NCBI GenBank assembly: GCA_004322425.1
Contig: SCVJ01000004.1
Span: forward strand, 1 to 64,000
DNA: 64,000 bases
Reading direction: 5' to 3'
Source of the DNA: Chitinophagaceae bacterium
Lineage (GTDB): Bacteria > Bacteroidota > Bacteroidia > Chitinophagales > Chitinophagaceae
Shown here: positions 9,161-16,816 of the stretch, in pieces
Layout of the letters: the number at the start of each line of letters is the position of its first letter
Position numbering within the stretch: the stretch's first letter is position 1
Program-made: the position numbers and the translations under genes
Notes under the pieces: model-generated
Databases searched by the model: none
What the model was told of the DNA's origin: nothing
The model's input: the letters and a program-made list of their open reading frames with translations, nothing else

Positions 9161-10579
9161 ATGAAAAAACAATATATAAACGGTGCATGGTGCGATGCAA
9201 TCAATGGCGCAACTTGGGATTTACAAAACCCAGCAACTGAAGAAATAATTTTTAAAGTTCCATACGGAGATGCAGCCGATTGTAAATTAGCAATTGATGC
9301 AGCCCAAATCGCATTTAAAGTTTGGAAAAAAACAACGCCCTATTTTAGAGCCGACATTTTAAAAAAAGCCGCCAATTATATTCGAACCAATGTAGAAAAT
9401 TTTGCAGCTGAAACTACATTAGAAACAGGAAAGCCAATGTTGGAATCTCGGGGTGAGTGGCAGGTAGCCGCAAATCTTTTTGAATGGTTTGCAGAAGAAG
9501 GAAAAAGAAATTATGGAAGAGTTGTTCCTACGAATAGATTAGATAAACGATCGATGGTTATTTATCAACCGATTGGAGTGGTAGGAATTATTACAGCATG
9601 GAACTTTCCTGCCTATAATCCTGCAAGAGCTGTTGGTGCAGCTTTGGCAGCAGGTTGTAGCGTAGTACTGAAAGGTTCTGAGTTTACACCATTATCTGGA
9701 TTTAATTTAGCCGTAGCATTACACGAAGCTGGAATTCCGAAAGGTGTTTTCAATTTAATAAATACGGATCCTGTGGCAACTGGAAAAGAAATGATTGAAA
9801 ATCCATTTGTAAACAAAATTAGTTTTACCGGAAGCACTCGAGTGGGAAAAATATTAATGGACGGCGCTTCTATAACAGCAACTAAACTGTCGTTGGAGCT
9901 AGGAGGAAATGCACCAGTTATTATTGAAGAAGATGTAAATGTAGATTTGATAGCCAAACAATCGTTGGTTGCTAAACTGAGAAATTGCGGGCAGGTTTGT
10001 GTTTCACCACAGCGTTATTATGTGCATGCCACTATTTTTAATCGGTTTGTAGAAATAGTAAAAGCTGAAATTGCAATAATTAAAACAGGCGTTAATGGTG
10101 GAGCAATTGATTTCCTCGGGCCATTAATAAATAAAAAGCAACAGGAAAACTCCGTACAAGTTATCAATAAAGCAAAACAAGAAGGAGCTATAATTCATAT
10201 TGGTGGAGCAGTTACTGAGAAAGGATTTTTTGTTCATCCTGCATTAATTGAAGCGAGACAAAATCAACCCTTTATTAAAGCCGAAATATTTGGGCCATTA
10301 ATGGTTGTTATTCCTTTCGAAACAAAAGAAGAAGTAATTGAATGGGCTAATGATACTGAATATGGACTTGCGTCTTACGTGTTTACCAATCAACTAAAAA
10401 AAGCAAATTTTTATGCTGAAAATTTGGAATTTGGTATGGTGGGTATAAATGAGTGGGCAGCACATGGAACTGAATCGCCATTTTCCGGATGGAAAAGTAG
10501 TGGCATTGGCCACGAATCGGGAGCAGAAGGTTTGAAAGAATACATGGAATTGAAATTGATCAGTTACGGAAATATGTAA
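9161..10579 (+). CDS. NAD(P)-dependent aldehyde dehydrogenase, succinate-semialdehyde type
   Basis: 472 residues, the full ALDH length for the GabD branch. Catalytic residues are present: Asn148 in ITAWNFP, Glu246 in LELGGN and nucleophile Cys280 in GQVCVSPQR; the cofactor motif FTGSTRVGK is at 222-230. The GQVC-x5-R context resembles succinate-semialdehyde and related omega-semialdehyde dehydrogenases. With two GABA-type aminotransferases upstream, the likely reaction is succinate semialdehyde to succinate, or 4-aminobutyraldehyde/4-acetamidobutanal to the acid. The substrate is inferred from context. Confidence 0.87.
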   Translation: MKKQYINGAWCDAINGATWDLQNPATEEIIFKVPYGDAADCKLAIDAAQIAFKVWKKTTPYFRADILKKAANYIRTNVENFAAETTLETGKPMLESRGEWQVAANLFEWFAEEGKRNYGRVVPTNRLDKRSMVIYQPIGVVGIITAWNFPAYNPARAVGAALAAGCSVVLKGSEFTPLSGFNLAVALHEAGIPKGVFNLINTDPVATGKEMIENPFVNKISFTGSTRVGKILMDGASITATKLSLELGGNAPVIIEEDVNVDLIAKQSLVAKLRNCGQVCVSPQRYYVHATIFNRFVEIVKAEIAIIKTGVNGGAIDFLGPLINKKQQENSVQVINKAKQEGAIIHIGGAVTEKGFFVHPALIEARQNQPFIKAEIFGPLMVVIPFETKEEVIEWANDTEYGLASYVFTNQLKKANFYAENLEFGMVGINEWAAHGTESPFSGWKSSGIGHESGAEGLKEYMELKLISYGNM

Positions 10580-10598
10580 TTGGATAAATTTTAATAGT

Positions 10599-12290
10599 AT
10601 GAAAAAACCAAAATCAACTACGCTTAGAAATTTATTATTGAATTTTAGGTTGGCTCAATTTTCAAATAAAAATTCTGAAATAGATATTAATAAAATTATA
10701 GAGTTTAAAAATGCAGATCTTTTTTCTAGAAGAAAATTTGTTGGAGATTTTGCAAAACTTGGTTTGCTTACAGGATTAATGGGTCCAACAGCTTTAATAG
10801 GTTGTAATGAAAATAAATCAACACGAGAAGCAGCGGCAGCAATTAATGTAGCCATTATTGGCGCTGGGATGGGTGGATTGAATGCAGCGTGGCACTTAAA
10901 AAAAGCTGGAATAAAAGCAACCGTTTACGAAGGCAGTAATCGTTTGGGGGGAAGAATTTTAACACATTATGGCGACGTATTAAAAATGGGAATTCACCCC
11001 GAGTTTGGCGCCGATTTTATCGACTCGAATCATGCTGATATGCTTGCTTTGGCTAATGAGTTTGAATTAGAATTAATTGATATGTATAGCGAATCGAGTG
11101 CTGCTAATTTACGACATGAAACTTTTTTCTTTGACGGACGACATATTTCTGAAGAGGAAATTATAATAGAGTTTAAAAAAATTGCTCCACAATTAATTAA
11201 AGATGCTGAAAGTTTAGGCGAAGACTATGATACACCCGAGGCTTTGCTATTAGATAAACTTCCACTTTCTAATTATATAAATTCATTGAAATGCAAAAAG
11301 TGGTTGAAGGATATTTTAACAACTGCATATATTGCCGAGTTTGGATTAGAAACATCCGAGCAGTCGACAATTAATATGTTGGACATGATTGAAACAGATA
11401 CTGCTGAAGGATTTAAGGTTTTTGGCGATAGCGATGAAAAATACCGGATTAAAAAAGGGAATTCTGCATTGATTGCTTTGATGGCAGCTCAATTGGAAGG
11501 ATCTATTGAAATGAAATCAATGCTGACAGGAATTAGCGACAAGAACGGAAAATATATATTATCGTTTAATGAAAAAGAAGAGGTACTGGCCGACTTTGTG
11601 ATTATTGCCATTCCATTTACAACCTTGCGAAATGTGCAATTGAATTTAAAAGATATTACTGAAGATAAAAAAAATGCAATACAGAATTTAGGATACGGTC
11701 AAAACAATAAATTGTTTTTAGGTTATGAAAACATGCCCTGGCGCGAAGGGGGAAATAAATTTTATGGATATTTATTTCACAAGGATATTCACGATGGTTG
11801 GGATGCAAGCACTATAAAAAGTGTGGAAAATACAAAAGGGGTGTATTGTTGTTTTTTCGGTGGTAACGAATCTCTTCGATTGTCGCAAGTAGCGGTTAAA
11901 AATCCAGATGCGCCACCTTCACATGATTGGAAAACAGATTTACCTCAAAAAGAAATCAACAAATATGTAAATGAATTAGATCTGGTTTTCCCCCAATCCA
12001 AAAACACATTTGCAGAAAAGCATGCTTTTGCTTCTTGGTCAACAAATCCATTTATTAACGCAAGTTATACATGTCCAAAACCTGGACAATGGAATACAGA
12101 AATGCTGCATACTAGCACACCTATTGGTGATGTGTATTTTGCAGGAGAGCATTGCAGTATAGACTTTCAGGGCTTTATGAACGGTGCTGCAGAAACAGGA
12201 AGGGTAGCTGCAGAACAAATTATTGAAAAAATTAATCTAACTTCGAAATCAGTCGAAGAGAAACGTGAAGGTTTTGAAAAACGTCAGTAA
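10599..12290 (+). CDS. Flavin-containing amine oxidase with Tat/lipobox leader
   Basis: 563 residues. The FAD-binding motif GAGMGG is at 89-94, followed by a GG doublet motif (GSNRLGGRI), and the C-terminal FAD contact motif occurs as YFAGEHCS. Together these identify a monoamine-oxidase-type flavoprotein. The N-terminus is odd: 42 residues precede a twin-arginine motif SRRKFVGDF (43-51), then a hydrophobic stretch and a lipobox-like LIGC (66-69). This suggests Tat export of the folded flavoprotein and lipid anchoring. The likely reaction is oxidative deamination of an amine to an aldehyde for the dehydrogenase just upstream (19-base gap). Substrate candidates are putrescine, N-acetylputrescine or aromatic amines. 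Confidence 0.82.
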   Translation: MKKPKSTTLRNLLLNFRLAQFSNKNSEIDINKIIEFKNADLFSRRKFVGDFAKLGLLTGLMGPTALIGCNENKSTREAAAAINVAIIGAGMGGLNAAWHLKKAGIKATVYEGSNRLGGRILTHYGDVLKMGIHPEFGADFIDSNHADMLALANEFELELIDMYSESSAANLRHETFFFDGRHISEEEIIIEFKKIAPQLIKDAESLGEDYDTPEALLLDKLPLSNYINSLKCKKWLKDILTTAYIAEFGLETSEQSTINMLDMIETDTAEGFKVFGDSDEKYRIKKGNSALIALMAAQLEGSIEMKSMLTGISDKNGKYILSFNEKEEVLADFVIIAIPFTTLRNVQLNLKDITEDKKNAIQNLGYGQNNKLFLGYENMPWREGGNKFYGYLFHKDIHDGWDASTIKSVENTKGVYCCFFGGNESLRLSQVAVKNPDAPPSHDWKTDLPQKEINKYVNELDLVFPQSKNTFAEKHAFASWSTNPFINASYTCPKPGQWNTEMLHTSTPIGDVYFAGEHCSIDFQGFMNGAAETGRVAAEQIIEKINLTSKSVEEKREGFEKRQ

Positions 12291-12305
12291 CCAAACTTAA
12301 TCAAT

Positions 12306-12707
12306 ATGAAATCTACAAAATTGACAATTCTATTGCCCGTATTATTTTTTATAATACTGCCAACGTCTGCAAGCGTAAATGCTAATAAACTACCTGCCAT
12401 TGGTAAAGTTTTTATAACCAATAATTTTTCTCCGATTTATTTTTTTCAACGAACAAACGATCCCATCCCCTTAATAGATGTGGTGGTAAGGAAAACGCCA
12501 CCCGGTAATGGATTTAATGCCCGATCCGATCGTAATGGCTATATTATTTTAAGAGAACTTCCAAAGGGATATTATGTAGTTACAGATAAATTTGGTAACA
12601 AAGGAAGCATCAATCATCGGGGTGGAAATGCACGATGGAGATTAATGGGCGATCCTAATAACGGCAAACCTGTTTGGACATTAATTGACGAATCCAATCC
12701 GTTATAA
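12306..12707 (+). CDS. Small secreted protein with a carboxypeptidase-regulatory-like fold
   Basis: 133 residues with a signal peptide (about residues 1-26). The middle (PIPLIDVVVRKTPPGNGF to GYIILRELPKGYYVV) has the P-x-x-x-V-x-V-x-x-x-P-x-G ... D-x-x-G pattern of carboxypeptidase-regulatory-like beta-sandwich domains. The tail is Gly/Asn/Trp-rich and has no recognisable function. It starts 15 bases after the amine oxidase stop and is probably the last gene of that operon, so it may act beside the exported oxidase. No enzyme motif is visible. Confidence 0.55.
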   Translation: MKSTKLTILLPVLFFIILPTSASVNANKLPAIGKVFITNNFSPIYFFQRTNDPIPLIDVVVRKTPPGNGFNARSDRNGYIILRELPKGYYVVTDKFGNKGSINHRGGNARWRLMGDPNNGKPVWTLIDESNPL

Positions 12708-12740
12708 AATTCTTTTCGTTTTATTTCAATTAACTTTTTT

Positions 12741-12764
12741 ATCGTGCCCAAGACTGGATACAAC
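12741..12764 (-). pseudogene. Decayed tRNA 3'-end fragment (T-arm/acceptor), attachment-site-like
   Basis: Read on the plus strand, 12741-12764 matches the 3' part of the intact tRNA-Leu plus two flanking bases (14039-14062) at 20 of 24 positions, with ATCGTGCCC identical at the start. The match stops after the T-arm, so only the 3' portion of a tRNA remains. Together with the intact tRNA it brackets the soluble desaturase gene. Confidence 0.45.
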
Positions 12765-12893
12765 TTGTTTGGGAATACTGTTTACTTTATACCTCTTACG
12801 GCATTCATCTGTTAATTCTGAATTATCAAAATTGGTATTATCGTAACTTAGCAGCTACATAAAAAGTTTTTGGAACAATTCTTAAACAAAGCA

Positions 12894-13874
12894 ATGAATC
12901 TAAACAACACCCGATTGGAAGTAATGCATTTCCTGGCGCAAAAAATGGATGATATAGTTGATTCTTATTTAGGAAAAATTGATGACAACTGGCAACCTTC
13001 CGACCTTTTGCCGGTTAGTAACAGTCCAAGTTTTATTGAAGATGTAAAAGAGTTACAATTGGAGTGCAAAGAATTACCCTATGACTATTTAGCTGTTTTG
13101 GTTGGCGATATCATTACTGAAGAAGCTCTTCCAACCTACGAAACCTGGTTAACAGATATTGAAGGAATCAGCAAAATGGAGCCGCAAGGTTGGAGTAAAT
13201 GGATACGCATGTGGACGGCTGAAGAAAACCGCCATGGCGATCTGCTCAATAAATATGTATACCTCTCCGGCCGTGTGAACATGAGGCAGATGGAAATAAG
13301 TACTCAATACCTTATTGCCGATGGAATGGAAATAGGGTGTGCCCGTGATCCGTATAGAAATTTTGTGTACACTTCTTTCCAGGAAATGGCGACCAATATT
13401 TCGCATCGCCGTACCGCTACCCTGGCCAAAAAATATGGTAATGGGCAGTTATCTAAAATATGTGGCGTTATTGCTGCAGATGAAGCCCGACATGCCAAAG
13501 CCTATAAAAGCTTTATCGGTAAAATATTTGATATTGATGCCAGTGAAATGATGTTAGCCTTTGAAGATATGATGAGAAAAAAAATTGTGATGCCTGCCCA
13601 TTTTCTTCGTCAACAAGGTGAGAAAATAAGTACTGCTTTTTCTCATTTTAGTGATGCAGCACAAAGACTGGGCGTATATACCACAACAGACTATACCGAT
13701 ATCATGGAAAGCCTGATTAAAGAATGGGATATTGCCAATATCAGAGGCATTAATGATGCTGCAGAAAAAGCCAGGGATTACTTAATGAAATTACCCGACA
13801 GATTCAGGAAAATTACAGAGCGTAGTTCCATTAAAGCTCCGTTGGATTATGAGTTTAACTGGATAACGAGATAA
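12894..13874 (+). CDS. Soluble acyl-ACP (stearoyl-ACP type) desaturase
   Basis: About 326 residues. The diiron ligand motifs of the FA_desaturase_2 family are present: EENRH at 110-114 and DEARH at 196-200, plus an additional Glu/His pair in QEMATNISH. The enzyme introduces a double bond into acyl-ACP using O2 and ferredoxin in the cytoplasm. An in-frame TTG lies at 12870, but the ATG at 12894 gives the more natural start. Base use differs from the neighbours: 13201-13260, 13261-13320 and 13381-13440 are each 47-48% G+C by hand count, with more CTG and GCC codons. With the tRNA fragment and intact tRNA on either side, lateral acquisition is possible. An unrelated membrane desaturase lies at 60325. 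Confidence 0.88.
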   Translation: MNLNNTRLEVMHFLAQKMDDIVDSYLGKIDDNWQPSDLLPVSNSPSFIEDVKELQLECKELPYDYLAVLVGDIITEEALPTYETWLTDIEGISKMEPQGWSKWIRMWTAEENRHGDLLNKYVYLSGRVNMRQMEISTQYLIADGMEIGCARDPYRNFVYTSFQEMATNISHRRTATLAKKYGNGQLSKICGVIAADEARHAKAYKSFIGKIFDIDASEMMLAFEDMMRKKIVMPAHFLRQQGEKISTAFSHFSDAAQRLGVYTTTDYTDIMESLIKEWDIANIRGINDAAEKARDYLMKLPDRFRKITERSSIKAPLDYEFNWITR

Positions 13875-13996
13875 TAGAAATTAGTTCCAGAAATCTTGTT
13901 TATTCGCCTGATATTTTTCATAATTATTGTACTGCAAAATAATAATAGAAAAAATTAATAAAGCTAGCGTGCAAAATAGCTAACCCCTAGAGGGTA

Positions 13997-14036
13997 TAAA
14001 AAAAGTGCAATTCGGTTAAAAATTGCACTTGATTTT
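13997..14036 (-). terminator. Hairpin terminator downstream of tRNA-Leu
   Basis: Stem 14003-14012 with 14021-14030 (10 bp), 8-nt loop. On the minus strand a run of seven T follows directly, as expected for a terminator of the tRNA transcript. On the plus strand the tail is only GATTTT, so it is a weaker stop for the desaturase gene. Confidence 0.7.
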
Positions 14037-14042
14037 CTATCG

Positions 14043-14126
14043 TGCCCGAGACCGGATTCGAACCAGCACATTCTTGTGAACGCCGCCACCTGAAGGCGGT
14101 GCGTCTACCAATTTCGCCACTCGGGC
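14043..14126 (-). tRNA. tRNA-Leu(CAG)
   Basis: 84 nt on the minus strand. Acceptor GCCCGAG pairs with CTCGGGC, discriminator A; the anticodon stem CCGCC/GGCGG encloses TTCAGGT, giving anticodon CAG; a long variable arm (CGTTCACAAGAATGTG) is typical of Leu; the T-arm loop is TTCGAAT. CCA is not encoded, in line with the CCA-adding enzyme gene at 16817. Confidence 0.97.
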
Positions 14127-14154
14127 AATACTCGAAAAAAAATTAATTTTTAAA

Positions 14155-14961
14155 TTAGACCGATATTGAAAAATCTCTCAACACATCATTTAAACTTGTT
14201 TTTAAATCTGTACTAGGTTTTCTTTTTCCAATAATTAATGCACAACCAACTCCATATTCTCCTGCAGGAAATTTTTTATTAACCGAACCAGGAATAACAA
14301 CACTTCGAGAAGTAATCCTTCCTTTCGTTTCTACAGGTTCAGTTCCACTAACATCTATAATTTTTGTTGATTGCGTTAAAACCACATTGGCGCCCAACAC
14401 TGCTTCTTTTTCTACATGCACACCTTCAACAACTATACATCGGCTTCCAATAAAACAGCCATCTTCAATTATAACTGGACTTGCTTGCAACGGTTCAAGT
14501 ACGCCGCCAATTCCAACACCTCCACTTAAGTGAACATTTTTTCCAATTTGCGCACAACTTCCAACGGTAGCCCATGTATCCACCATTGTTCCTTCGTCAA
14601 CATACGCACCAATATTTACATAGCTGGGCATCAACACTACATTTTTTCCTAAAAAGGAACCATATCTTGCTACGGCATGTGGCACTGCGCGAACACCTAA
14701 TTCTTTATAATTTTTTTTCAATAACATTTTATCATAAAACTCAAATGGAGGAAGTTCCCAAGTTTGCATTTGTTGTATGTTGAAATATAGAAGGATGGCT
14801 TGTTTAATCCACTCATTTACTACCCAGCCGTTTTCCGAAGGGTATGCAGTGCGTAGTCTGCCTTTATCAACTTCTTCAATTACTGATTTTATGACTTCTT
14901 TGTATTTTTCTTCTTGAAGTAATGCTCTGTTATTCCAAACTTCTACTATTAATTCTTTCAT
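14155..14961 (-). CDS. dapD: Tetrahydrodipicolinate N-succinyltransferase
   Basis: 268 residues with the left-handed beta-helix hexapeptide region from about residue 105 onward (for example VNIGAYVDEGTMVDTWATVG and SGGVGIGGVLEPLQ, a strongly conserved DapD block). It transfers succinate from succinyl-CoA to tetrahydrodipicolinate in the succinylase branch of lysine and diaminopimelate synthesis, in the cytoplasm. Length and motifs are normal. A near-consensus promoter box (TAACTTTA) lies on the minus strand at 14981-14988; the aspartate kinase gene of the same pathway (start 45749) has the same variant box. Confidence 0.96.
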   Translation of the reverse strand: MKELIVEVWNNRALLQEEKYKEVIKSVIEEVDKGRLRTAYPSENGWVVNEWIKQAILLYFNIQQMQTWELPPFEFYDKMLLKKNYKELGVRAVPHAVARYGSFLGKNVVLMPSYVNIGAYVDEGTMVDTWATVGSCAQIGKNVHLSGGVGIGGVLEPLQASPVIIEDGCFIGSRCIVVEGVHVEKEAVLGANVVLTQSTKIIDVSGTEPVETKGRITSRSVVIPGSVNKKFPAGEYGVGCALIIGKRKPSTDLKTSLNDVLRDFSISV

Positions 14962-15064
14962 GGCGGAAAATATATTTTGGTAAAGTTAATCATCCCATAT
15001 TAGTTGTATCGAATTAGCAGAAGAGAATTTAAAAGTGCATTTTTGCAAGGTTTAAATTTTGATA

Positions 15065-16216
15065 ATGAACATTGGATTTGACGCAAAGCGCGCCTTTCAT
15101 AATGAAACAGGACTTGGACATTACAGCCGATCGCTGATTAGTTCGTTGGCTTCCAATTATCCGGAGCACCAATATTTTTTATTTAATCCCAAACCCTCTT
15201 CACGTTTTTCGTTGAACGGAAAGAATATTCATGAAGTAGGTCCTTCCACTGTTATTTCAAAATTATTTTCTTCTGTTTGGCGTAGTCATTGGATTAAGAA
15301 AGATTTACACGAGTTAAAAATTGATTTGTGTCACGGATTGAGCCACGAGATTCCATTTCAACTACATCAAACAAAAATAAAATCAGTAGTCACTATTCAC
15401 GATTTGATTTTTGAACGCTATCCCGATCAGTATTCAAAAATTGACATTCAGATTTATCGTCAAAAATTTAAATATGCTTGTCGATACGCCGATGGAATTA
15501 TTGCCAGCAGCGAACAAACCAAAAATGACCTTATCGAATTTTATAAATGTGAAAAGGAAAAAATTACAACTTGTTATCAAAGTTGCAATCCTGTTTTTAG
15601 TGTCACTGTTTCGGAAGAAGAAAAAAAACGAATTCGAAAAAAATACAATTTACCGGAGCAATATTTTCTTTATGTAGGTTCGGTTGTTGAACGAAAAAAT
15701 CTTTTAACCATCTGCAAAGCCTTTCAGTTGTTGGGAAAAGACATTGCAATTCCTTTGGTGGTTATTGGCAATGGGAAGCACTATAGGCAAATTGTAAAAA
15801 AGTATTTACAGCAACATAATTTGTTGGAAAAAATTATTTTTCTTTCGGATAATGAAGTTGCAAAGACATCCAAAGAATTTCAAACAGCAGAAGATTTTCC
15901 CGGAATTTATCAATCTGCAACGGCAATGATTTATCCCTCACATTTTGAAGGATTTGGCATTCCCGTTTTGGAAGCACTTTGGAGTCGATTGCCAGTAATT
16001 ACATCCAATGTATCTTGTATGCCAGAAGTAGGTGGGGACGCTGTTTATTATGTAAATCCAATTAATGAAAATGAAATTGCAGCAGGAATGAAAGAAATAT
16101 TTTCCAATATTTCAATGGCAGAGTCGTTAAAAGAAAAAGGATGGATGCAAGCACAAAAATTTCTACCGATAGTAGCAGCAACATCAGTCATGAATGTTTA
16201 TAATTCAGTACGATGA
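15065..16216 (+). CDS. Glycosyltransferase, GT4 family
   Basis: About 383 residues starting at the ATG that gives MNIGFDAKRAFHNETGLGHY; an in-frame TTG two codons earlier is less likely. The N-terminal Rossmann half has the G-x-G-x-Y/H acceptor-side loop (ETGLGHYSRSL). The C-terminal half has YVGSVVERKNL and the E-x7-E nucleotide-sugar motif (FEGFGIPVLEAL), as in GT4 retaining transferases of mannosyltransferase type. Probably adds a sugar to a surface polysaccharide or lipid. It overlaps the next gene by 4 bases. It does not look like BshA, the GT4 enzyme of bacillithiol synthesis. Confidence 0.85.
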   Translation: MNIGFDAKRAFHNETGLGHYSRSLISSLASNYPEHQYFLFNPKPSSRFSLNGKNIHEVGPSTVISKLFSSVWRSHWIKKDLHELKIDLCHGLSHEIPFQLHQTKIKSVVTIHDLIFERYPDQYSKIDIQIYRQKFKYACRYADGIIASSEQTKNDLIEFYKCEKEKITTCYQSCNPVFSVTVSEEEKKRIRKKYNLPEQYFLYVGSVVERKNLLTICKAFQLLGKDIAIPLVVIGNGKHYRQIVKKYLQQHNLLEKIIFLSDNEVAKTSKEFQTAEDFPGIYQSATAMIYPSHFEGFGIPVLEALWSRLPVITSNVSCMPEVGGDAVYYVNPINENEIAAGMKEIFSNISMAESLKEKGWMQAQKFLPIVAATSVMNVYNSVR

Positions 16217-16779
16217 ACTTTAATAATGATATTGAAAAATGTGTAGCCGTTTTGGAAAGTGGCGGTATAGTTTTATATCCTACAGATACCATTTGGGGTA
16301 TTGGCTGTGATGCTACTAATAGTGAAGCGGTGGCAAAAATTTATCAATTGAAAAATAGAGCAGATGAAAAGGCAATGATTGTGTTGGTTGCACAAGAAAA
16401 TGAAGTTTTGAAATACGTAGAGGAACTTGATTTAAAAGTATTTGATTATTTGAAAACAGTGCAAAAGCCTACCACTGTTGTTTATGAAAATGCTACTCAT
16501 CTTGCCAAGAATTTATTGGGAAAAGATGGCTCTATTGGAATTCGAATTTGTAAAGATGATTTTTGTCGAGAATTAATTAATCGATTTAAAAAACCCATTG
16601 TATCAACTTCAGCCAATAAATCTGGCGATGAATTTCCTAAAAATTTTGAAGTCGTTGATATTGCAATAAGAAATGGTGTCGATTATATTGTTCAGTATCG
16701 TCAGGATGATAAAAAAAATGTTACTCCTTCTTCTGTAGTTAAATGGAAAAATGGAGAAGCACAAGTACTCCGCTCCTGA
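16213..16779 (+). CDS. tsaC: L-threonylcarbamoyladenylate synthase (YrdC domain)
   Basis: 188 residues, a single YrdC/Sua5 domain without the extra Sua5 C-terminal domain. Signatures: LYPTDTIWGIGCDATN near residues 20-35 and STSANKSGDE. It makes threonylcarbamoyl-AMP from threonine, bicarbonate and ATP for the t6A37 modification of ANN-decoding tRNAs. Start overlaps the glycosyltransferase stop. It is followed by cca and, two genes on, miaA, forming a tRNA-maturation group. Confidence 0.93.
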   Translation: MNFNNDIEKCVAVLESGGIVLYPTDTIWGIGCDATNSEAVAKIYQLKNRADEKAMIVLVAQENEVLKYVEELDLKVFDYLKTVQKPTTVVYENATHLAKNLLGKDGSIGIRICKDDFCRELINRFKKPIVSTSANKSGDEFPKNFEVVDIAIRNGVDYIVQYRQDDKKNVTPSSVVKWKNGEAQVLRS

Positions 16780-16800
16780 TTAGTCCCCCTGCTAAAAAGC

Positions 16801-16808
16801 TATCTTTG
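16801..16808 (+). promoter_or_regulatory. -7 promoter box TATCTTTG before cca
   Basis: A perfect match to the Bacteroidota TAnnTTTG element, 8 nt before the cca ATG. By the spacing seen at the SRP RNA, transcription would start about 4 nt upstream of the ATG, giving an almost leaderless mRNA. Confidence 0.65.
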
Positions 16809-16816
16809 CATAGATT

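Noticed and set aside
2157..12290. Ectoine synthesis or degradation cluster
   Set aside because: GNAT, class III aminotransferase, AsnC-type regulator and SSADH-like enzyme recall ectoine genes, but no ectoine synthase (EctC), ectoine hydrolase or N-acetyl-diaminobutyrate deacetylase is present.
13997..14036. Regulatory attenuator for the desaturase gene
   Set aside because: It lies downstream of the desaturase stop and has its T-run on the minus strand, so a terminator of the tRNA transcript explains it.
15065..16216. GT4 glycosyltransferase as BshA (first bacillithiol enzyme)
   Set aside because: Bacillithiol genes are present elsewhere, but the N-terminus (NIGFDAKRAFHNETGLG) does not resemble BshA and the gene sits with tRNA-modification genes, so a general glycosyltransferase call is safer.
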